Notes: a model not told the origin generated them from the sequence alone. DNA of 64,000 nucleotides from Bacillus sp. EB01 (GCF_000613125.1 NZ_HG964497.1:3960372-4024371), one strand, 5' to 3'; shown: positions 48,262 through 58,870, numbered from the stretch's first letter. Numbers and translations: made by a program.

Positions 48262-48519
48262 GAACAAAAGCGCAAGCGCCTCGGTTATCGCCGTACAAAA
48301 TGGAGGGACTTCGACTGAGATAAAGTCAAACTTCCATCAGCGATATTTGCTGATGGTTAGTTGAACGAATCGGACCTTTAGGATCAGTTGCCGACGGAGG
48401 AGGCTTACTGAGCCTTAAGAGTGGGATAAAGGAATCACGAAGAGCGCAAGCGATTCGATGATGACTTATCGTAGGGAGGAGGCCTGAAGTTTGCTAGGCG
48501 ATAGGCGCTGGAGCCGGAC
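48262..48519 (+). repeat. 258-bp structured repeat, copy B
   Basis: Same length, orientation and ends as copy A at 32668-32925. About 12 substitutions separate them, including a change in the loop of the CCATCAGC/GCTGATGG hairpin with the stem unchanged. It lies between proS and polC and touches the proS terminator at 48521. The gap 48165-48608 holds nothing else except the polC promoter and the proS terminator. Confidence 0.9.
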
Positions 48520-48520
48520 G

Positions 48521-48554
48521 AAAAAAGGTGCCGCAGTATGTGCAGCACCTTTTT
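48521..48554 (-). terminator. Intrinsic terminator of proS
   Basis: AAAGGTGCTGC...GCGGCACCTTT hairpin (one mismatch) followed by six T residues on the minus strand. It directly adjoins repeat copy B. Confidence 0.88.
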
Positions 48555-48608
48555 ATTTGCTCCGCTTAGCGCGATTGCCAATCAGTAAATAGCAAGCAAT
48601 AATTCATC

Positions 48609-50312
48609 TTATTTTCGGTTTTCAAGAACTGAAGCAATTGTTTCCCGCAAAGTAGAAGCCTCTGCCTCGATGACTTCGCCTGTATCACGAAGCTTTAATT
48701 CTACAATTCCTTCAGCAGCCTTTTTGCCGATTGTAACGCGAACAGGAATACCAAGCAAATCTGAATCAGCGAACTTGACACCAGGTCGTTCCTGCCTATC
48801 GTCAATAAGTACTTCGAAAGTTTTTCCAAGCTCTAAGTAGAGCTGTTCTGCAAGTCTTGCTTGTGCCTCGTCCTTCAGATTTACGGGAATAAGATGAACA
48901 TGGTATGGCGCTACAGCTTTAGGCCAGACAAGCCCCTTTTCATCATTGGACTGCTCGGCTACAGCGGCAAGCGTCCTCGATACGCCGATTCCATAGCAAC
49001 CCATGATCATCGGCTGAGTCCTTCCATTTTCATCCAAATATACAGCGTTCATAGCTTCACTATACCTCGTACCAAGCTTGAAAACATGGCCAACCTCAAT
49101 ACCTTTGGCAAAAACAATTTTACCATTTCCGTCAGGAGATGGATCTCCTTCCTGAATGAAACGAAGATCGGCAAATTGGCTCACTTCGAAATCCCTGCCT
49201 GGATTTACATTCCTATAATGGTAGTGTTCCTCGTTAGCCCCGCAAATCCCATTGACAATGGCTGCAACTGCACTATCAGCTACAATTTCAACACCTGAAA
49301 CTTCAACTGGTCCGATGGAACCAACCGTACAGCCTAAAACCCTTTCTGTCTCCGCAGCATCGGCCAGTTCGGCACTCCCAGCCTCAAACAAGTTTTTAAG
49401 CTTGATATCATTGACTTCGTGGTCTCCCCTAACCAAAACAAGGACAAACCGGTCATCTACTTTGAAAAGCAATGACTTAATACATTGTTCTTCGGCAACA
49501 TCCAGGAACGAAGAAACTTCTGCAATGGTCTTCTGGTTTTCTGTCTTAACCTTTTCTATCTCTTTTAGAGCCTCATCACTATTTTCGTATCTGGTAACTA
49601 CAGGGGCCATTTCAATGTTTGCTGCATAATTAGAAGAATCGGAATAAGCAATTGTATCTTCTCCGATATCTGAAAGTACCATAAATTCGTGGGTATCTTT
49701 CCCGCCCATTGCTCCAGAGTCCGCAATAACCGCACGGAAATTCAAACCGCAGCGCGCAAATATATTGGAATATGCAGCAAAGATCCGCTCGTAAACCTCG
49801 TCCAGACTCTCTTTGCTCGAATGGAATGAGTACGCATCTTTCATAATGAACTCGCGGCCCCTAAGCAAGCCAAAACGAGGCCGCTTTTCATCACGGAATT
49901 TGGTTTGGATTTGATAAAGAGTCAATGGAAGGCGCTTGTATGATTTCACTTCATCACGGACAAGGCTGGTGATGACCTCTTCGTGAGTGGCTCCAAGTGC
50001 GAATTCCCTTTCATTTCTGTCTTTCAGGCGCATAAGTTCTGGACCATACGAATACCATCTTCCAGATTCCTGCCAAAGTTCAGCTTGCTGCAAAGCTGGC
50101 ATTAGCATTTCGACTGCTCCAGCTTTGTCCATTTCTTCACGGACAATATTCTCAATTTTCGTCAGCACGCGTTTCGCTAGCGGCATATAACTATATACAC
50201 CACTTGCATTCTGGCGCATAAATCCAGCCTTAAGAAGAAGCTGATGGCTTCTTACATCAGCGTCCGCTGGTACTTCCCTCATCGTGGGAATCAAAGTCAT
50301 GCTTTGTTTCAT
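48609..50312 (-). CDS. proS: Prolyl-tRNA synthetase
   Basis: Class II synthetase charging tRNA-Pro, bacterial type, 567 residues. The catalytic domain (about 1-230 and 385-465) is split by the YbaK-like editing insertion (about 240-380), and the anticodon-binding domain follows (about 470-565). Motif 2 ([19 protein letters not shown] split) and the motif 3 region [14 protein letters not shown] are visible. The ATG follows ATGGAGGG. A T-box leader would be expected to show AGGGTGGTACCGCG; none is present. Confidence 0.97.
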   Translation of the reverse strand: MKQSMTLIPTMREVPADADVRSHQLLLKAGFMRQNASGVYSYMPLAKRVLTKIENIVREEMDKAGAVEMLMPALQQAELWQESGRWYSYGPELMRLKDRNEREFALGATHEEVITSLVRDEVKSYKRLPLTLYQIQTKFRDEKRPRFGLLRGREFIMKDAYSFHSSKESLDEVYERIFAAYSNIFARCGLNFRAVIADSGAMGGKDTHEFMVLSDIGEDTIAYSDSSNYAANIEMAPVVTRYENSDEALKEIEKVKTENQKTIAEVSSFLDVAEEQCIKSLLFKVDDRFVLVLVRGDHEVNDIKLKNLFEAGSAELADAAETERVLGCTVGSIGPVEVSGVEIVADSAVAAIVNGICGANEEHYHYRNVNPGRDFEVSQFADLRFIQEGDPSPDGNGKIVFAKGIEVGHVFKLGTRYSEAMNAVYLDENGRTQPMIMGCYGIGVSRTLAAVAEQSNDEKGLVWPKAVAPYHVHLIPVNLKDEAQARLAEQLYLELGKTFEVLIDDRQERPGVKFADSDLLGIPVRVTIGKKAAEGIVELKLRDTGEVIEAEASTLRETIASVLENRK

Positions 50313-50355
50313 ATTAATCCCTCCATTATTTAACCGTGCCCGCGAGCATATGTAT

Positions 50356-50381
50356 GCCGGCTCAGAATATCCTGAGCCGGC
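50356..50381. other. Strong hairpin between rseP and proS
   Basis: GCCGGCTCAG and CTGAGCCGGC form a 10-bp perfect stem with an AATATC loop. On the minus strand the tail is ATACATATG, so it is not a classical terminator for rseP. On the plus strand the tail is TCTTTGGTAATTT. It lies 44 bp before the proS start and may act as a processing or mRNA-stability element. Confidence 0.5.
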
Positions 50382-50430
50382 TCTTTGGTAATTTATCTAC
50401 TAACAAATTTTCTATGTTTCCACTTCGCCT

Positions 50431-50477
50431 GTCACGAGGCGCTTCCGCTTTTGTTCCGTCTAGCTCCAGCGCCTAGG
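50431..50477. repeat. Short repeat remnant next to rseP
   Basis: GGCGCTTCCGCTTTTGTTCC followed by GTCTAGCTCCAGCGCCTAGG. These are, in the reverse orientation, the right and left end sequences of the 258-bp repeat placed next to each other. The sequence ends at the base before the rseP TAA stop codon. Confidence 0.7.
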
Positions 50478-51737
50478 TTATAAGAAAAACCTTTGTATGT
50501 CGTTCCAGGTTACAACAAGCATTAACAGCATCAGCAAGGCAAAGCCAATGAAATGAACCATCCCTTCCTTTTGCCTGTCGACAGGCTTTCCTCTCACAGC
50601 TTCAATCGCAAAGAATAACAATCTACCACCATCTAGTGCTGGCAAAGGAAGAAGATTCATGATCCCGAGGTTAATGCTAAGAATAGCCGCCCATCGCATT
50701 AAGTTATATATACCAGACTGTGCCACCTCATCCGTCGAAACATAAATTCCGACAGGTCCACTCAACGCATCAATTGAAAATTGTCCTGTAACCAATTTCC
50801 CTAGCATAATAAAGATTTCCTTTGTCCATGTGACGGTCTGCTCGAATCCAAAGGTTACTGCCTTCAGCGGGGATTTTTCAACCGGGCTGTATACCCCGAT
50901 TAGTCCAAACTTTTGGCCATCAGCTTCCTGGGCTTTAGGAGTTACGGTAACTTCCTGCTCTTTCCCGTCCCTTTCAATGACAAATTGAAGTTCCTTTTCA
51001 GGATTCTTTCGGACAATCTCAACAACATCAATCCATTCTGAAATTTCCGACCCAGAGATTGAATGGACAATGTCCCCCTTTTTCAATCCCGCTTCAATCG
51101 CAGCACCATTTGGAGTAATATCACCAAGCTTCGGTTCATTTGATGGAACACCCTGGAGGATGCCAAGCAATAAGAACACAACGAAAGCCAAAATGAAATT
51201 CATCATTGGGCCCGCAAAAATTGCCATAGCTCTTTGGCCAAGCGTCTTGGAGTTGAATTGGCGGTTATATGGTGCGATTTGGTTTTCAACCCCATTTTCA
51301 ACCGTAACTGCTTCCGGACTCACTACGAATGTCCTTAAGGTATCCTCTTCATCTTCAGGATAGCCCTTCAGCACAAGGGTCCTTTCGAGGTCAGCATGCT
51401 CAACCTCTATAATTCGTGCATCCGGGTATTTATCCTTATTGTTCAGGATTATTTTTTCAACCTTCCCATCCTTGCCGGTCAAGAGGCCAATTCTGTACCC
51501 TGGCTTAATTTCAACTGTTTCAGGATCTTCCCCAGCCATCCTGACAAAGCCTCCAATAGGCAAAAGCCGGATCGTATAGACTGTTTCTCCTTTTTTATGC
51601 GTAAATACCTTTGGCCCCATGCCGATTGCGAATTCACGGCAAAGGATACCAGCCCTTTTGGCAAAAATAAAGTGCCCTAATTCGTGGAAGAAAACGAGCG
51701 CCCCGAATATGACGATAAAGGCAATGACTGTAGTCAA
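50478..51737 (-). CDS. rseP: Site-2 intramembrane zinc protease RseP/RasP
   Basis: RasP cuts membrane-embedded anti-sigma factors (RsiW in B. subtilis) and cleared signal peptides. The 419-residue protein has HELGH at 18-22 in the first membrane segment, a PDZ domain (about 190-270; AIEAGLKKGDIVHSISG) and the second metal motif LPLPALDGG near the C-terminus. The start is TTG 51737 (MTTVIAFIVIFG), with AAAGGTGG eight bases upstream; an ATG eleven codons earlier has no site. It ends at a repeat fragment rather than a terminator. Confidence 0.95.
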   Translation of the reverse strand: MTTVIAFIVIFGALVFFHELGHFIFAKRAGILCREFAIGMGPKVFTHKKGETVYTIRLLPIGGFVRMAGEDPETVEIKPGYRIGLLTGKDGKVEKIILNNKDKYPDARIIEVEHADLERTLVLKGYPEDEEDTLRTFVVSPEAVTVENGVENQIAPYNRQFNSKTLGQRAMAIFAGPMMNFILAFVVFLLLGILQGVPSNEPKLGDITPNGAAIEAGLKKGDIVHSISGSEISEWIDVVEIVRKNPEKELQFVIERDGKEQEVTVTPKAQEADGQKFGLIGVYSPVEKSPLKAVTFGFEQTVTWTKEIFIMLGKLVTGQFSIDALSGPVGIYVSTDEVAQSGIYNLMRWAAILSINLGIMNLLPLPALDGGRLLFFAIEAVRGKPVDRQKEGMVHFIGFALLMLLMLVVTWNDIQRFFL

Positions 51738-51831
51738 ATGGAATACCACCTTTTTTAAAAAAATACGCAAGTCAAAGGTTTACTTTTGTCTTAGTTCCTT
51801 TTAAACTCACGGGATGTCTTAACCTTGAAAC

Positions 51832-52980
51832 TTATAATTCCAGCAGGGAGCGAACATATTTCCTCGCCTCGGAATCAGCAAACAGAATTGTTTCAAGATC
51901 AGGATTAAGCTCAAGTTGATGGGCTTCCAGAGCCTTTTCAATAAACGATTCAATCTCAAGAAATCGGATTTTCCCGCCAAGGAATGCTGCGACCGCCTCT
52001 TCATTAGCGGCATTCAGTACTGTTGGAGCTGTTCCTCCCGCCTTACCTGCATCATAGGCAAACTGTAGGCAGCGATACCGTTTAAAGTCCATTTCCTGAA
52101 AATGCAGCCTGCCAACCTCCGCAAGGTTAAGCCTTTTTGCCTGAGGAAGTGGAAGCCTGTCCGGATAAGTAAGGGCGTATTGGATTGGCACTCGCATATC
52201 CGGGCTTCCAAGCTGGGCAATAATGCTGGAGTCATGGAATTCAACCATCGAATGGATAATGCTTTCACGGTGAAGAAGAACATCTATCTGCTCATAGGGT
52301 AGCGAGAAAAGCCAATGGGCCTCAATGACCTCAAGGCCTTTATTCATCATTGTTGCCGAATCGATCGTTATTTTCGCACCCATAGACCAATTTGGATGGT
52401 TCAAGGCATCCTCAACGGATACATCCTGAAGCTCTTCCCTGGTCCGATCCCGGAAACTCCCCCCAGAAGCAGTGATGATCAACCTTTCGATATTCTTGGC
52501 TTGCTCACCCTGCAATGCCTGAAAAATGGCTGAATGCTCACTATCCACCGGGAGCAGGGAGACACCTTTCTTCTCAGCCGCAGAAATAACCAGATGTCCT
52601 GCGGTGACAAGCGTTTCTTTATTGGCGAGAGCAATGGTTTTGCCACTTTGAATCGCCTCAAGTGTAGGCTTTAAGCCCACACTGCCCATAACGGCATTTA
52701 CCAGGATGTCAGCCAGCTCATCCGTCGCGATTCTTTCAAGTCCTTCCGCGCCATGGAAAAAAGTGATGCCAGTAAATTCGTCCTTCAGGCGGTCAGCATC
52801 CTGCTTCTCCTGCATGGAGACAAGAACTGGCTTAAATTCTATAATAATTTTCCTGGCTAAATCAATATTTCTTCCTGCCGAGAAAGAAGTCAGTTTGAAC
52901 GAATCACTATGCTCCCTAATTATATCCAAGGTCTGAATACCAATTGAGCCGGTGGCACCCAGAATACTTATATTTTTCAT
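51832..52980 (-). CDS. dxr: 1-deoxy-D-xylulose 5-phosphate reductoisomerase
   Basis: Dxr makes MEP, the committed step of isoprenoid synthesis that supplies undecaprenyl and menaquinone chains. The 382-residue protein shows the NADPH motif [14 protein letters not shown] at 8-21, the metal-binding [10 protein letters not shown] at about 145-154, and SGGSFRDR. It is between cdsA and rseP as in B. subtilis. The ATG follows TAGGAGATG. The C-terminal helix domain is present, so it is full length. Confidence 0.97.
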   Translation of the reverse strand: MKNISILGATGSIGIQTLDIIREHSDSFKLTSFSAGRNIDLARKIIIEFKPVLVSMQEKQDADRLKDEFTGITFFHGAEGLERIATDELADILVNAVMGSVGLKPTLEAIQSGKTIALANKETLVTAGHLVISAAEKKGVSLLPVDSEHSAIFQALQGEQAKNIERLIITASGGSFRDRTREELQDVSVEDALNHPNWSMGAKITIDSATMMNKGLEVIEAHWLFSLPYEQIDVLLHRESIIHSMVEFHDSSIIAQLGSPDMRVPIQYALTYPDRLPLPQAKRLNLAEVGRLHFQEMDFKRYRCLQFAYDAGKAGGTAPTVLNAANEEAVAAFLGGKIRFLEIESFIEKALEAHQLELNPDLETILFADSEARKYVRSLLEL

Positions 52981-53147
52981 AAAGCAAACATCTCCTAAAA
53001 AAAGCGGAAAGCGCCCGGAATCCCCTCATTACACTTAGGTGTAAATAATAGCACCCCATGGCCATGATGGCATGACGCCTTTGCTAGACTGATTCTATCC
53101 TTCATTTGACAATAACTTTCCTTTTTATAACGCGGCAAACAGTCCAT

Positions 53148-53942
53148 TTACAACAACTGGAATAAATGAATCAGCGGCCATACAAATAACAAGCTATCGA
53201 ACCTGTCAAGGATGCCCCCATGGCCAGGCAGGATATTTCCGGAGTCCTTGACCCCGTAATTCCGCTTGAATGCAGATTCTGCCAGGTCCCCAAGTTGTCC
53301 AAAAATAGATAACAATGCGGTTATTACAAGCAATTTTAGCATAGAATCCTGTCCCACATCAGTAAACATGGCAAATAAAATCGCGACAACCAATGCACAA
53401 ACGACACCGCCCAAAGAGCCTTCTATTGTTTTATTAGGGCTTATCTCAGGCCATAACTTCCTCTTGCCAATTGCTTTTCCGATAAAATAAGCGCCTGAAT
53501 CAGTTGCCCAGATGATGAATAATGAATAGAATACCCAAGGAAGTCCGCCAAGTTCGCGTGTTTCAACAAAAAAGTAAAAACCCGCCCAAACATAGACAAC
53601 CGCCATCGCCATAAATGACGCATCATCAAATGTAAAGCGGTTTTTGGATGCCACAGTATAGGTAAGAAGCAGCAGCATAACCAGAATGCCAATCTCCTGC
53701 TTCTCAAGGCTTAAAGAGTCCAACATTCCATCGAAGCGGTCCGGAAGAAGCAAAACCCACAATGTAAGTAGGGATAGTATTCCAGGAAAAGATACAAGAT
53801 CGATTTTCTTCATTTTAACCAGTTCATAAAGACCGACACTGGCTAGCAGGTATGCCAATATAGTTAAGGGAATGCCGCCTATGATGACAATTGGCAAAAA
53901 AAGCCCTGCAGCAATAATAGCTGTTATAATTCTTTGCTTCAT
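53148..53942 (-). CDS. cdsA: Phosphatidate cytidylyltransferase
   Basis: CdsA makes CDP-diacylglycerol, the precursor of all phospholipids here, including the PgsA substrate. The 264-residue integral membrane protein has about eight hydrophobic segments and the C-terminal signature LGDLAESAFKRNYGVKDSGNILPGHGGILDRFDS (in parts; residues about 215-250). It lies downstream of uppS and upstream of dxr. Confidence 0.96.
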   Translation of the reverse strand: MKQRIITAIIAAGLFLPIVIIGGIPLTILAYLLASVGLYELVKMKKIDLVSFPGILSLLTLWVLLLPDRFDGMLDSLSLEKQEIGILVMLLLLTYTVASKNRFTFDDASFMAMAVVYVWAGFYFFVETRELGGLPWVFYSLFIIWATDSGAYFIGKAIGKRKLWPEISPNKTIEGSLGGVVCALVVAILFAMFTDVGQDSMLKLLVITALLSIFGQLGDLAESAFKRNYGVKDSGNILPGHGGILDRFDSLLFVWPLIHLFQLL

Positions 53943-54054
53943 GAATTCTTAGGCAAGTTCCCCTGCCTGTACTCATGCACAAAGGAGGGGAGGAATTGCC
54001 TTTCCTCCTTTAAAAATAAAATAATACTTCAGATTAGGTTGATAAATTTTGAAT

Positions 54055-54843
54055 TTATGATTGCCCGTTAATCCCGCCGAACCTTCTATGGCGGTTTTGA
54101 TAAGCTTCCACAGCATTAAGGAAATGTTCTTCGCCAAAATCCGGCCACAAAACATCGGTAAACCAAAATTCAGTGTACGCCAACTGCCAAAGCATAAAAT
54201 TGCTTAGCCGGATTTCACCGCTAGTTCTGATAAGTAAATCAGGATCCTCCATGTTTGCAGTCATAAGATACGTAGAAAAAACTTCTTCAGTTAGGCCGTT
54301 TTCATTCATTGTACCACTCTGACAATCTTTTATTACTTTCTTAACAGCATCGAGGATTTCAGCCCTACTGCCGTAATTAAGAGCAAAATTCAGGATTATG
54401 CCAGTATTGTCCTTTGTGTCGGCAATTGCTTTGTCAATCGCCTTTAAAGTGTGGGATGGCAAGCCTTCCCTGGCCCCTATCATTTGGACCCTAACGTTTT
54501 GCTCAACCAGTTCCGGAAGAAATGAACCTAAGAATTCTTCAGGAAGCTGCATGAGGTAATCTACTTCGTTTTTTGGTCTTTTCCAATTTTCTGTTGAAAA
54601 TGCGTAAAGGGTCAAAGATCCAATAGTTAGTTCATTGGCAAGTCTGGTTATTTTACGAACAACCTTCATTCCTTCGTGATGGCCGGCAACTCGCGGCAAA
54701 GCCCTCTTCTTTGCCCAGCGCCCATTCCCATCCATTATAATCGCAACATGGGACGGTACCCCATTTTGTTTCACCTGGTCAATCCTGTCTCGGAGAGAGG
54801 AAGGGGCATTCACAGACTTCCAATTTTTTATTTTATTAAGCAT
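54055..54843 (-). CDS. uppS: Undecaprenyl diphosphate synthase
   Basis: UppS builds the C55 lipid carrier for cell-wall precursors by cis-addition of isopentenyl diphosphate. The 262-residue protein has the catalytic Asp38 in IIMDGNGRWAKKR and ENWKRP, and the C-terminal RTSGEIRLSNFMLWQ and WPDFGEEHF motifs. The ATG at 54843 (MLNKIKNWK) has GGAGGAG upstream. The frame is open for 20 more codons, but this start fits the family. Followed by cdsA. Confidence 0.96.
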   Translation of the reverse strand: MLNKIKNWKSVNAPSSLRDRIDQVKQNGVPSHVAIIMDGNGRWAKKRALPRVAGHHEGMKVVRKITRLANELTIGSLTLYAFSTENWKRPKNEVDYLMQLPEEFLGSFLPELVEQNVRVQMIGAREGLPSHTLKAIDKAIADTKDNTGIILNFALNYGSRAEILDAVKKVIKDCQSGTMNENGLTEEVFSTYLMTANMEDPDLLIRTSGEIRLSNFMLWQLAYTEFWFTDVLWPDFGEEHFLNAVEAYQNRHRRFGGINGQS

Positions 54844-55092
54844 ATCGTGCTCCTCCAGTTCAATGTTTCCCCTCCGAATAAAGGGAACAGGGATGGATAT
54901 CAAGGCAGTCTATTTCCTATAAGCCTTGGACCCGGGTTTCAAGAAAATTGCTAGAGTGCAATCGGAGGATAATCAAAGCCAACTTTCACTTATATGCAAA
55001 GCGATAGATTATTTTCCTTTGAAACCCCATGAAAGCCTCGCTATGTGAGGTATGACTCATTTTCTTTTTATGTATATTTTAAGCATGCTTCT

Positions 55093-55101
55093 ATCATACC
55101 A
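55093..55101 (-). promoter_or_regulatory. Possible extended -10 promoter upstream of uppS
   Basis: TGG-TATGAT on the minus strand with no clear -35. It would give an uppS leader of about 240 nt. Confidence 0.35.
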
Positions 55102-55228
55102 AAAACGCAAGAAGATATCCCGTTTAAAAATAGCACCATCACCAAAAAGTGTAGTTTTAACTTGTGAGTTGAATCCAGTACAAAGAAAAAGTTAATAATT
55201 CCCTTCAGGCTCTCATTTAGCTTCCTGC

Positions 55229-55247
55229 CTTTACTACTGTAGTAAAG
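55229..55247. promoter_or_regulatory. Perfect 19-bp palindrome, operator candidate
   Basis: CTTTACTAC-T-GTAGTAAAG, nine perfectly paired positions around one base. It is similar in form to BlaI/CopY-type operators (TACTAC...GTAGTA), but no such gene is nearby. Confidence 0.45.
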
Positions 55248-55300
55248 TGTTAAAAAACGAATTATCGCCTATCTTACTTCCACTCAACTCGTATAAGTGA

Positions 55301-55326
55301 AAAAAACCCCTGGGAAGGGGTTTTTC
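55301..55326 (-). terminator. Intrinsic terminator of pyrH-frr
   Basis: AAACCCCT-tccc-AGGGGTTT hairpin with T residues on the minus strand side (55301-55306 on the plus strand are A). It also has T residues on the other side, so it may work both ways. Confidence 0.88.
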
Positions 55327-55350
55327 CCGGCATCATTGCCAGTCATGGAA

Positions 55351-55908
55351 TTAAACTTCCAGTATTTCCTTTTCTTTGTCTTTGGTAATTTGATCAATTT
55401 TGCTGATATGGTCGTCAGTCAGCTTTTGCATATCGTCAGAATATCCACGTAGTGCATCCTCAGTGATATCACCATTTTTTTCAAGCTTTTTCAGCTCGTC
55501 ATTTGCATCGCGGCGGATATTTCTAACTGCAACCTTTGCTTCTTCTGACTCTTTTTTAACAACCTTGACAAGTTCTTTCCTGCGTTCCTCTGTTAGCTGA
55601 GGAATTGCAATCCGGATAATGGAACCGTCGTTTGTAGGGTTAAGCCCAAGATCCGATTTTAGGATGGCCTTTTCGATTTCGCCAAGTATAGACTTGTCGT
55701 ATGGCTGAATCACAAGCAGCCTAGCTTCAGGTGTGCTAATTCCAGCAAGCTGGTTAACAGGAGTCGGAGCACCATAGTAATCGACACTAATTCTATCAAG
55801 AAGAGACGCACTTGCTCGGCCAGCTCTGATGTTCGCAAGCTCCCTAGTGTAGGCCTGAATGGCTTTGGTCATTTTTTCTTTTGCATTGCTAAGAACCTGA
55901 TTTGGCAT
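55351..55908 (-). CDS. frr: Ribosome recycling factor
   Basis: Frr splits post-termination ribosomes together with EF-G. The 185-residue protein is full length, with the helical arm ([26 protein letters not shown] split) and the C-terminal [22 protein letters not shown]. It starts two bases after the pyrH stop and is followed by a terminator. Confidence 0.98.
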   Translation of the reverse strand: MPNQVLSNAKEKMTKAIQAYTRELANIRAGRASASLLDRISVDYYGAPTPVNQLAGISTPEARLLVIQPYDKSILGEIEKAILKSDLGLNPTNDGSIIRIAIPQLTEERRKELVKVVKKESEEAKVAVRNIRRDANDELKKLEKNGDITEDALRGYSDDMQKLTDDHISKIDQITKDKEKEILEV

Positions 55909-55910
55909 GT

Positions 55911-56633
55911 TTATTTCCCCCTAACAATTGTTCCGATTTTTTCTCCCATGACCGCACGTTTGATATTTCCTTTTTCCATAATTGAAAACACAATCAAAGG
56001 AATATTATTATCCATGCATAGGGAGGACGCTGTTGAATCCATTACTGCAAGACCTTCTTTGATAACGTCGAGGTAAGTCAACTGCTCATACTTTGTAGCA
56101 TTGAGATCCAATCTTGGATCAGCAGAATATACACCGTCAACATTATTCTTTGCCATCAGGATGACATCTGCTTCAATTTCTGCAGCTCGAAGCGCTGCGG
56201 TTGTATCAGTTGAAAAATATGGATTTCCTGTGCCCGCTGCAAAAATGACAACCCTGGTTTTTTCTAAATGGCGGATGGCCCGGCGGCGAATATAAGGCTC
56301 AGCTACCTGGCGCATTTCAATCGACGTTTGAACTCTGGTTTCAATTCCAATCTGCTCCAGGCTGTCCTGGAGTGCCAGAGAATTCATCACAGTTGCAAGC
56401 ATCCCCATATAATCAGCTGTTGCCCGGTCCATACCCATTTCCTCACCGATTTTACCTCTCCAGATATTTCCGCCGCCAACTACAACTGCAACTTCCACGT
56501 CAAGTTCAGCAACTTCCTTCACTTGTTCGGCAATTGATTTGATGACTGCAGGGTTTATTCCGAATCCAGCCTCCCCGGCAAGGGCTTCTCCACTCAATTT
56601 CAAGACGACACGTTTATATTTGGGATTACTCAT
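55911..56633 (-). CDS. pyrH: UMP kinase
   Basis: PyrH phosphorylates UMP for RNA, UDP-sugar and peptidoglycan precursor synthesis. The 240-residue protein of the amino-acid-kinase fold shows [10 protein letters not shown] near residue 13, [10 protein letters not shown] at about 52-61 and [13 protein letters not shown] at about 131-143. The ATG follows TGGAGGTTTT. It is co-transcribed with frr; tsf upstream ends in a terminator, so an own promoter is expected in the 100-bp gap (TTGGAT, 18 bp, TAAATA is one weak candidate). Confidence 0.97.
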   Translation of the reverse strand: MSNPKYKRVVLKLSGEALAGEAGFGINPAVIKSIAEQVKEVAELDVEVAVVVGGGNIWRGKIGEEMGMDRATADYMGMLATVMNSLALQDSLEQIGIETRVQTSIEMRQVAEPYIRRRAIRHLEKTRVVIFAAGTGNPYFSTDTTAALRAAEIEADVILMAKNNVDGVYSADPRLDLNATKYEQLTYLDVIKEGLAVMDSTASSLCMDNNIPLIVFSIMEKGNIKRAVMGEKIGTIVRGK

Positions 56634-56722
56634 AAAAACCTCCAGTATAAGAATGAGGCCATAGTAAGCCTATTTACCGGCTGTTAGCTGCAATATCCAA
56701 GCTCCTTATTGGTTTTCTCTTT

Positions 56723-56751
56723 AAAAATAGGGAACACGGTGTGTTCCCTAT
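56723..56751 (-). terminator. Intrinsic terminator of tsf
   Basis: ATAGGGAACAC-acc-GTGTTCCCTAT, an 11-bp perfect stem, followed by TTTTAAAG on the minus strand. Confidence 0.9.
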
Positions 56752-56821
56752 CTTGTTAGAGCTTTTTCAAAAACAGCGTCATAGCCCGGCAATGTTGCTG
56801 GACAGACATACCGCTTCATAC

Positions 56822-57706
56822 TTATTTTTTATTTACTTGGTTCATTACTTCTTCAGCAAAATTATCTTCACGCTTCTGGATACCTTCGCCAACTTCGAAG
56901 CGGATGAATTCACGTACAGTTGCACCTTTAGATTCTACATATTGGCGTACTTTTTGGTCTGGATTCTTAACAAAAGTCTGATCAAGAAGGCAAACATCTT
57001 CAAAGTATTTGCCAAGGCGGCCTTCAACCATTTTTGCTACGATGTTTTCAGGCTTTCCTTCGTTAAGCGCCTGTTGAGTAAGAACTTCACGCTCACGCTG
57101 TACTTCTTCCGCAGACACTTGGTCACGGGAAACGTATTTAGGGTTCAATGCAGCGATATGCATGGATACATCTTTCGCAACCGCTTCATCTGTTGTACCT
57201 TCCAAAACTGTAAGAACGGATATGCGTCCGCCCATATGAAGGTATGCGCCGAAAGCATCAGCATCATTCTTTGTAACAATTTGGAAGCGTCGAAGAGAAA
57301 GTTTCTCACCGATTTTGGCGATAGCAGCGTTGATATGTTCTTCAACGGATACGCCGCTTTCCATTGTTTGGCCAGCAGCTTCCTCAACAGTTGCAGGCTT
57401 GTTTTTAAGAAGGTGGTGACCAAGCTCTTGAACAAGAGTTTGGAACCCTTCGTTTTTAGCAACAAAGTCAGTTTCAGCGTTTACTTCAAAGATAACAGCT
57501 TCGTTTCCTTCAACTTTGATGGAAGTAAGACCTTCAGCTGCAATACGATCACCCTTCTTAGCAGCTTTGGCAATCCCTTTCTCGCGAAGAAAATCGATCG
57601 CTTTTTCCATGTCACCATTCGTTTCTGTTAATGCCTTTTTGCAGTCCAACATACCTGCACCAGTTTTTTCACGCAATTCTTTAACCATTTGAGCTGTAAC
57701 TGCCAT
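56822..57706 (-). CDS. tsf: Elongation factor Ts
   Basis: EF-Ts is the nucleotide exchange factor of EF-Tu. The 294-residue protein has the N-terminal UBA-like domain ([19 protein letters not shown]) and the core motif [10 protein letters not shown] at about 80-89. The ATG follows AAAGGAGGAAAT. In most Firmicutes rpsB and tsf are one operon; here they are separated by a terminator and by a repeat block, and tsf has its own promoter candidate. Confidence 0.98.
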   Translation of the reverse strand: MAVTAQMVKELREKTGAGMLDCKKALTETNGDMEKAIDFLREKGIAKAAKKGDRIAAEGLTSIKVEGNEAVIFEVNAETDFVAKNEGFQTLVQELGHHLLKNKPATVEEAAGQTMESGVSVEEHINAAIAKIGEKLSLRRFQIVTKNDADAFGAYLHMGGRISVLTVLEGTTDEAVAKDVSMHIAALNPKYVSRDQVSAEEVQREREVLTQQALNEGKPENIVAKMVEGRLGKYFEDVCLLDQTFVKNPDQKVRQYVESKGATVREFIRFEVGEGIQKREDNFAEEVMNQVNKK

Positions 57707-57781
57707 TGGTTATTTCCTCCTTTAATCTATGTACATAAGGTTCTTGTCCATTCAAGCTGTCTAATATCAGATTACTACTGT

Positions 57782-57811
57782 ATTATCATAGCCAGACTGG
57801 GGTATTGTAAA
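57782..57811 (-). promoter_or_regulatory. Sigma-A-type promoter of tsf
   Basis: On the minus strand TTTACA (57806-57811), 18 bp, GATAAT (57782-57787). The leader is about 70 nt. Confidence 0.55.
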
Positions 57812-57844
57812 CCTTTTTGGCATACAATGTTTAGTCATACACCA

Positions 57845-58082
57845 GCTAAACGGCTACTTCCGCTTCTTCTTATCCAGCTCCAGTAGCCAGCGTCTAGTGT
57901 CCTTCGGTCCCCTTACTACGATAAGTCAACATCGAATCGCTTGCGCTCTTCGTGTTTCCTTTATCTCATGTCGAGGCCCTCCACAAGAAACGCTTCGGCA
58001 GCATAAGCATCGCACGAAGAAAAAGCGATAGCTTTTTCGAGGAGGCCATACGCCGCTAAACGGCTACTTCCGCTTCTTCTTA
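57845..58082 (-). repeat. Repeat block between rpsB and tsf (relative of the 258-bp repeat)
   Basis: A 28-bp direct repeat occurs at 57845-57872 and 58055-58082 (beginning GCTAAACGGCTACTTCCGC and ending TTCTTCTTA). Between them, on the minus strand, is a segment matching the 3' half of the 258-bp element: GATAAAGGAAACACGAAGAG, then GCGCAAGCGATTCGATG, then TGACTTATCGTAG (about 57915-57963). The remaining part differs from copies A and B. The block is in the opposite orientation. It has no coding content. Confidence 0.75.
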
Positions 58083-58122
58083 AAAAAAGGTGATAAAGGG
58101 TGTTCCCTCTTATCACCTTTTT
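58082..58122 (-). terminator. Intrinsic terminator of rpsB
   Basis: AAGGTGATAA...TTATCACCTT long stem with a GGG/CCC inner pairing, followed by seven T residues on the minus strand. It sits directly at the end of the repeat block. Confidence 0.92.
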
Positions 58123-58144
58123 ATTTAATCTTGAATGTTCGAGC

Positions 58145-58870
<726 letters not shown>

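Larger units (their letters stand above)
54844..55300 (-). other. Long 5' region of uppS without a gene
   Basis: About 450 bp between the frr terminator and uppS with no supportable gene on either strand. It contains a 9+9 bp palindrome (55229-55247), a possible extended -10 promoter (55093-55101), and a CAAGGC...GCCTTG hairpin next to the uppS start (54901-54929). No riboswitch motif was recognised. Confidence 0.5.

Noticed and set aside
50313-50477. A T-box leader upstream of proS
   Set aside because: The gap is too short and lacks the AGGGTGG-N-ACCGCG antiterminator motif.
54844-54903. A 20-codon longer start for uppS
   Set aside because: The ATG at 54843 has GGAGGAG in place and matches the family N-terminus MLN...KNWK.
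56741-57631. A 296-codon plus-strand frame opposite tsf
   Set aside because: It is the antisense shadow of tsf and shows no ribosome-binding site or family resemblance.
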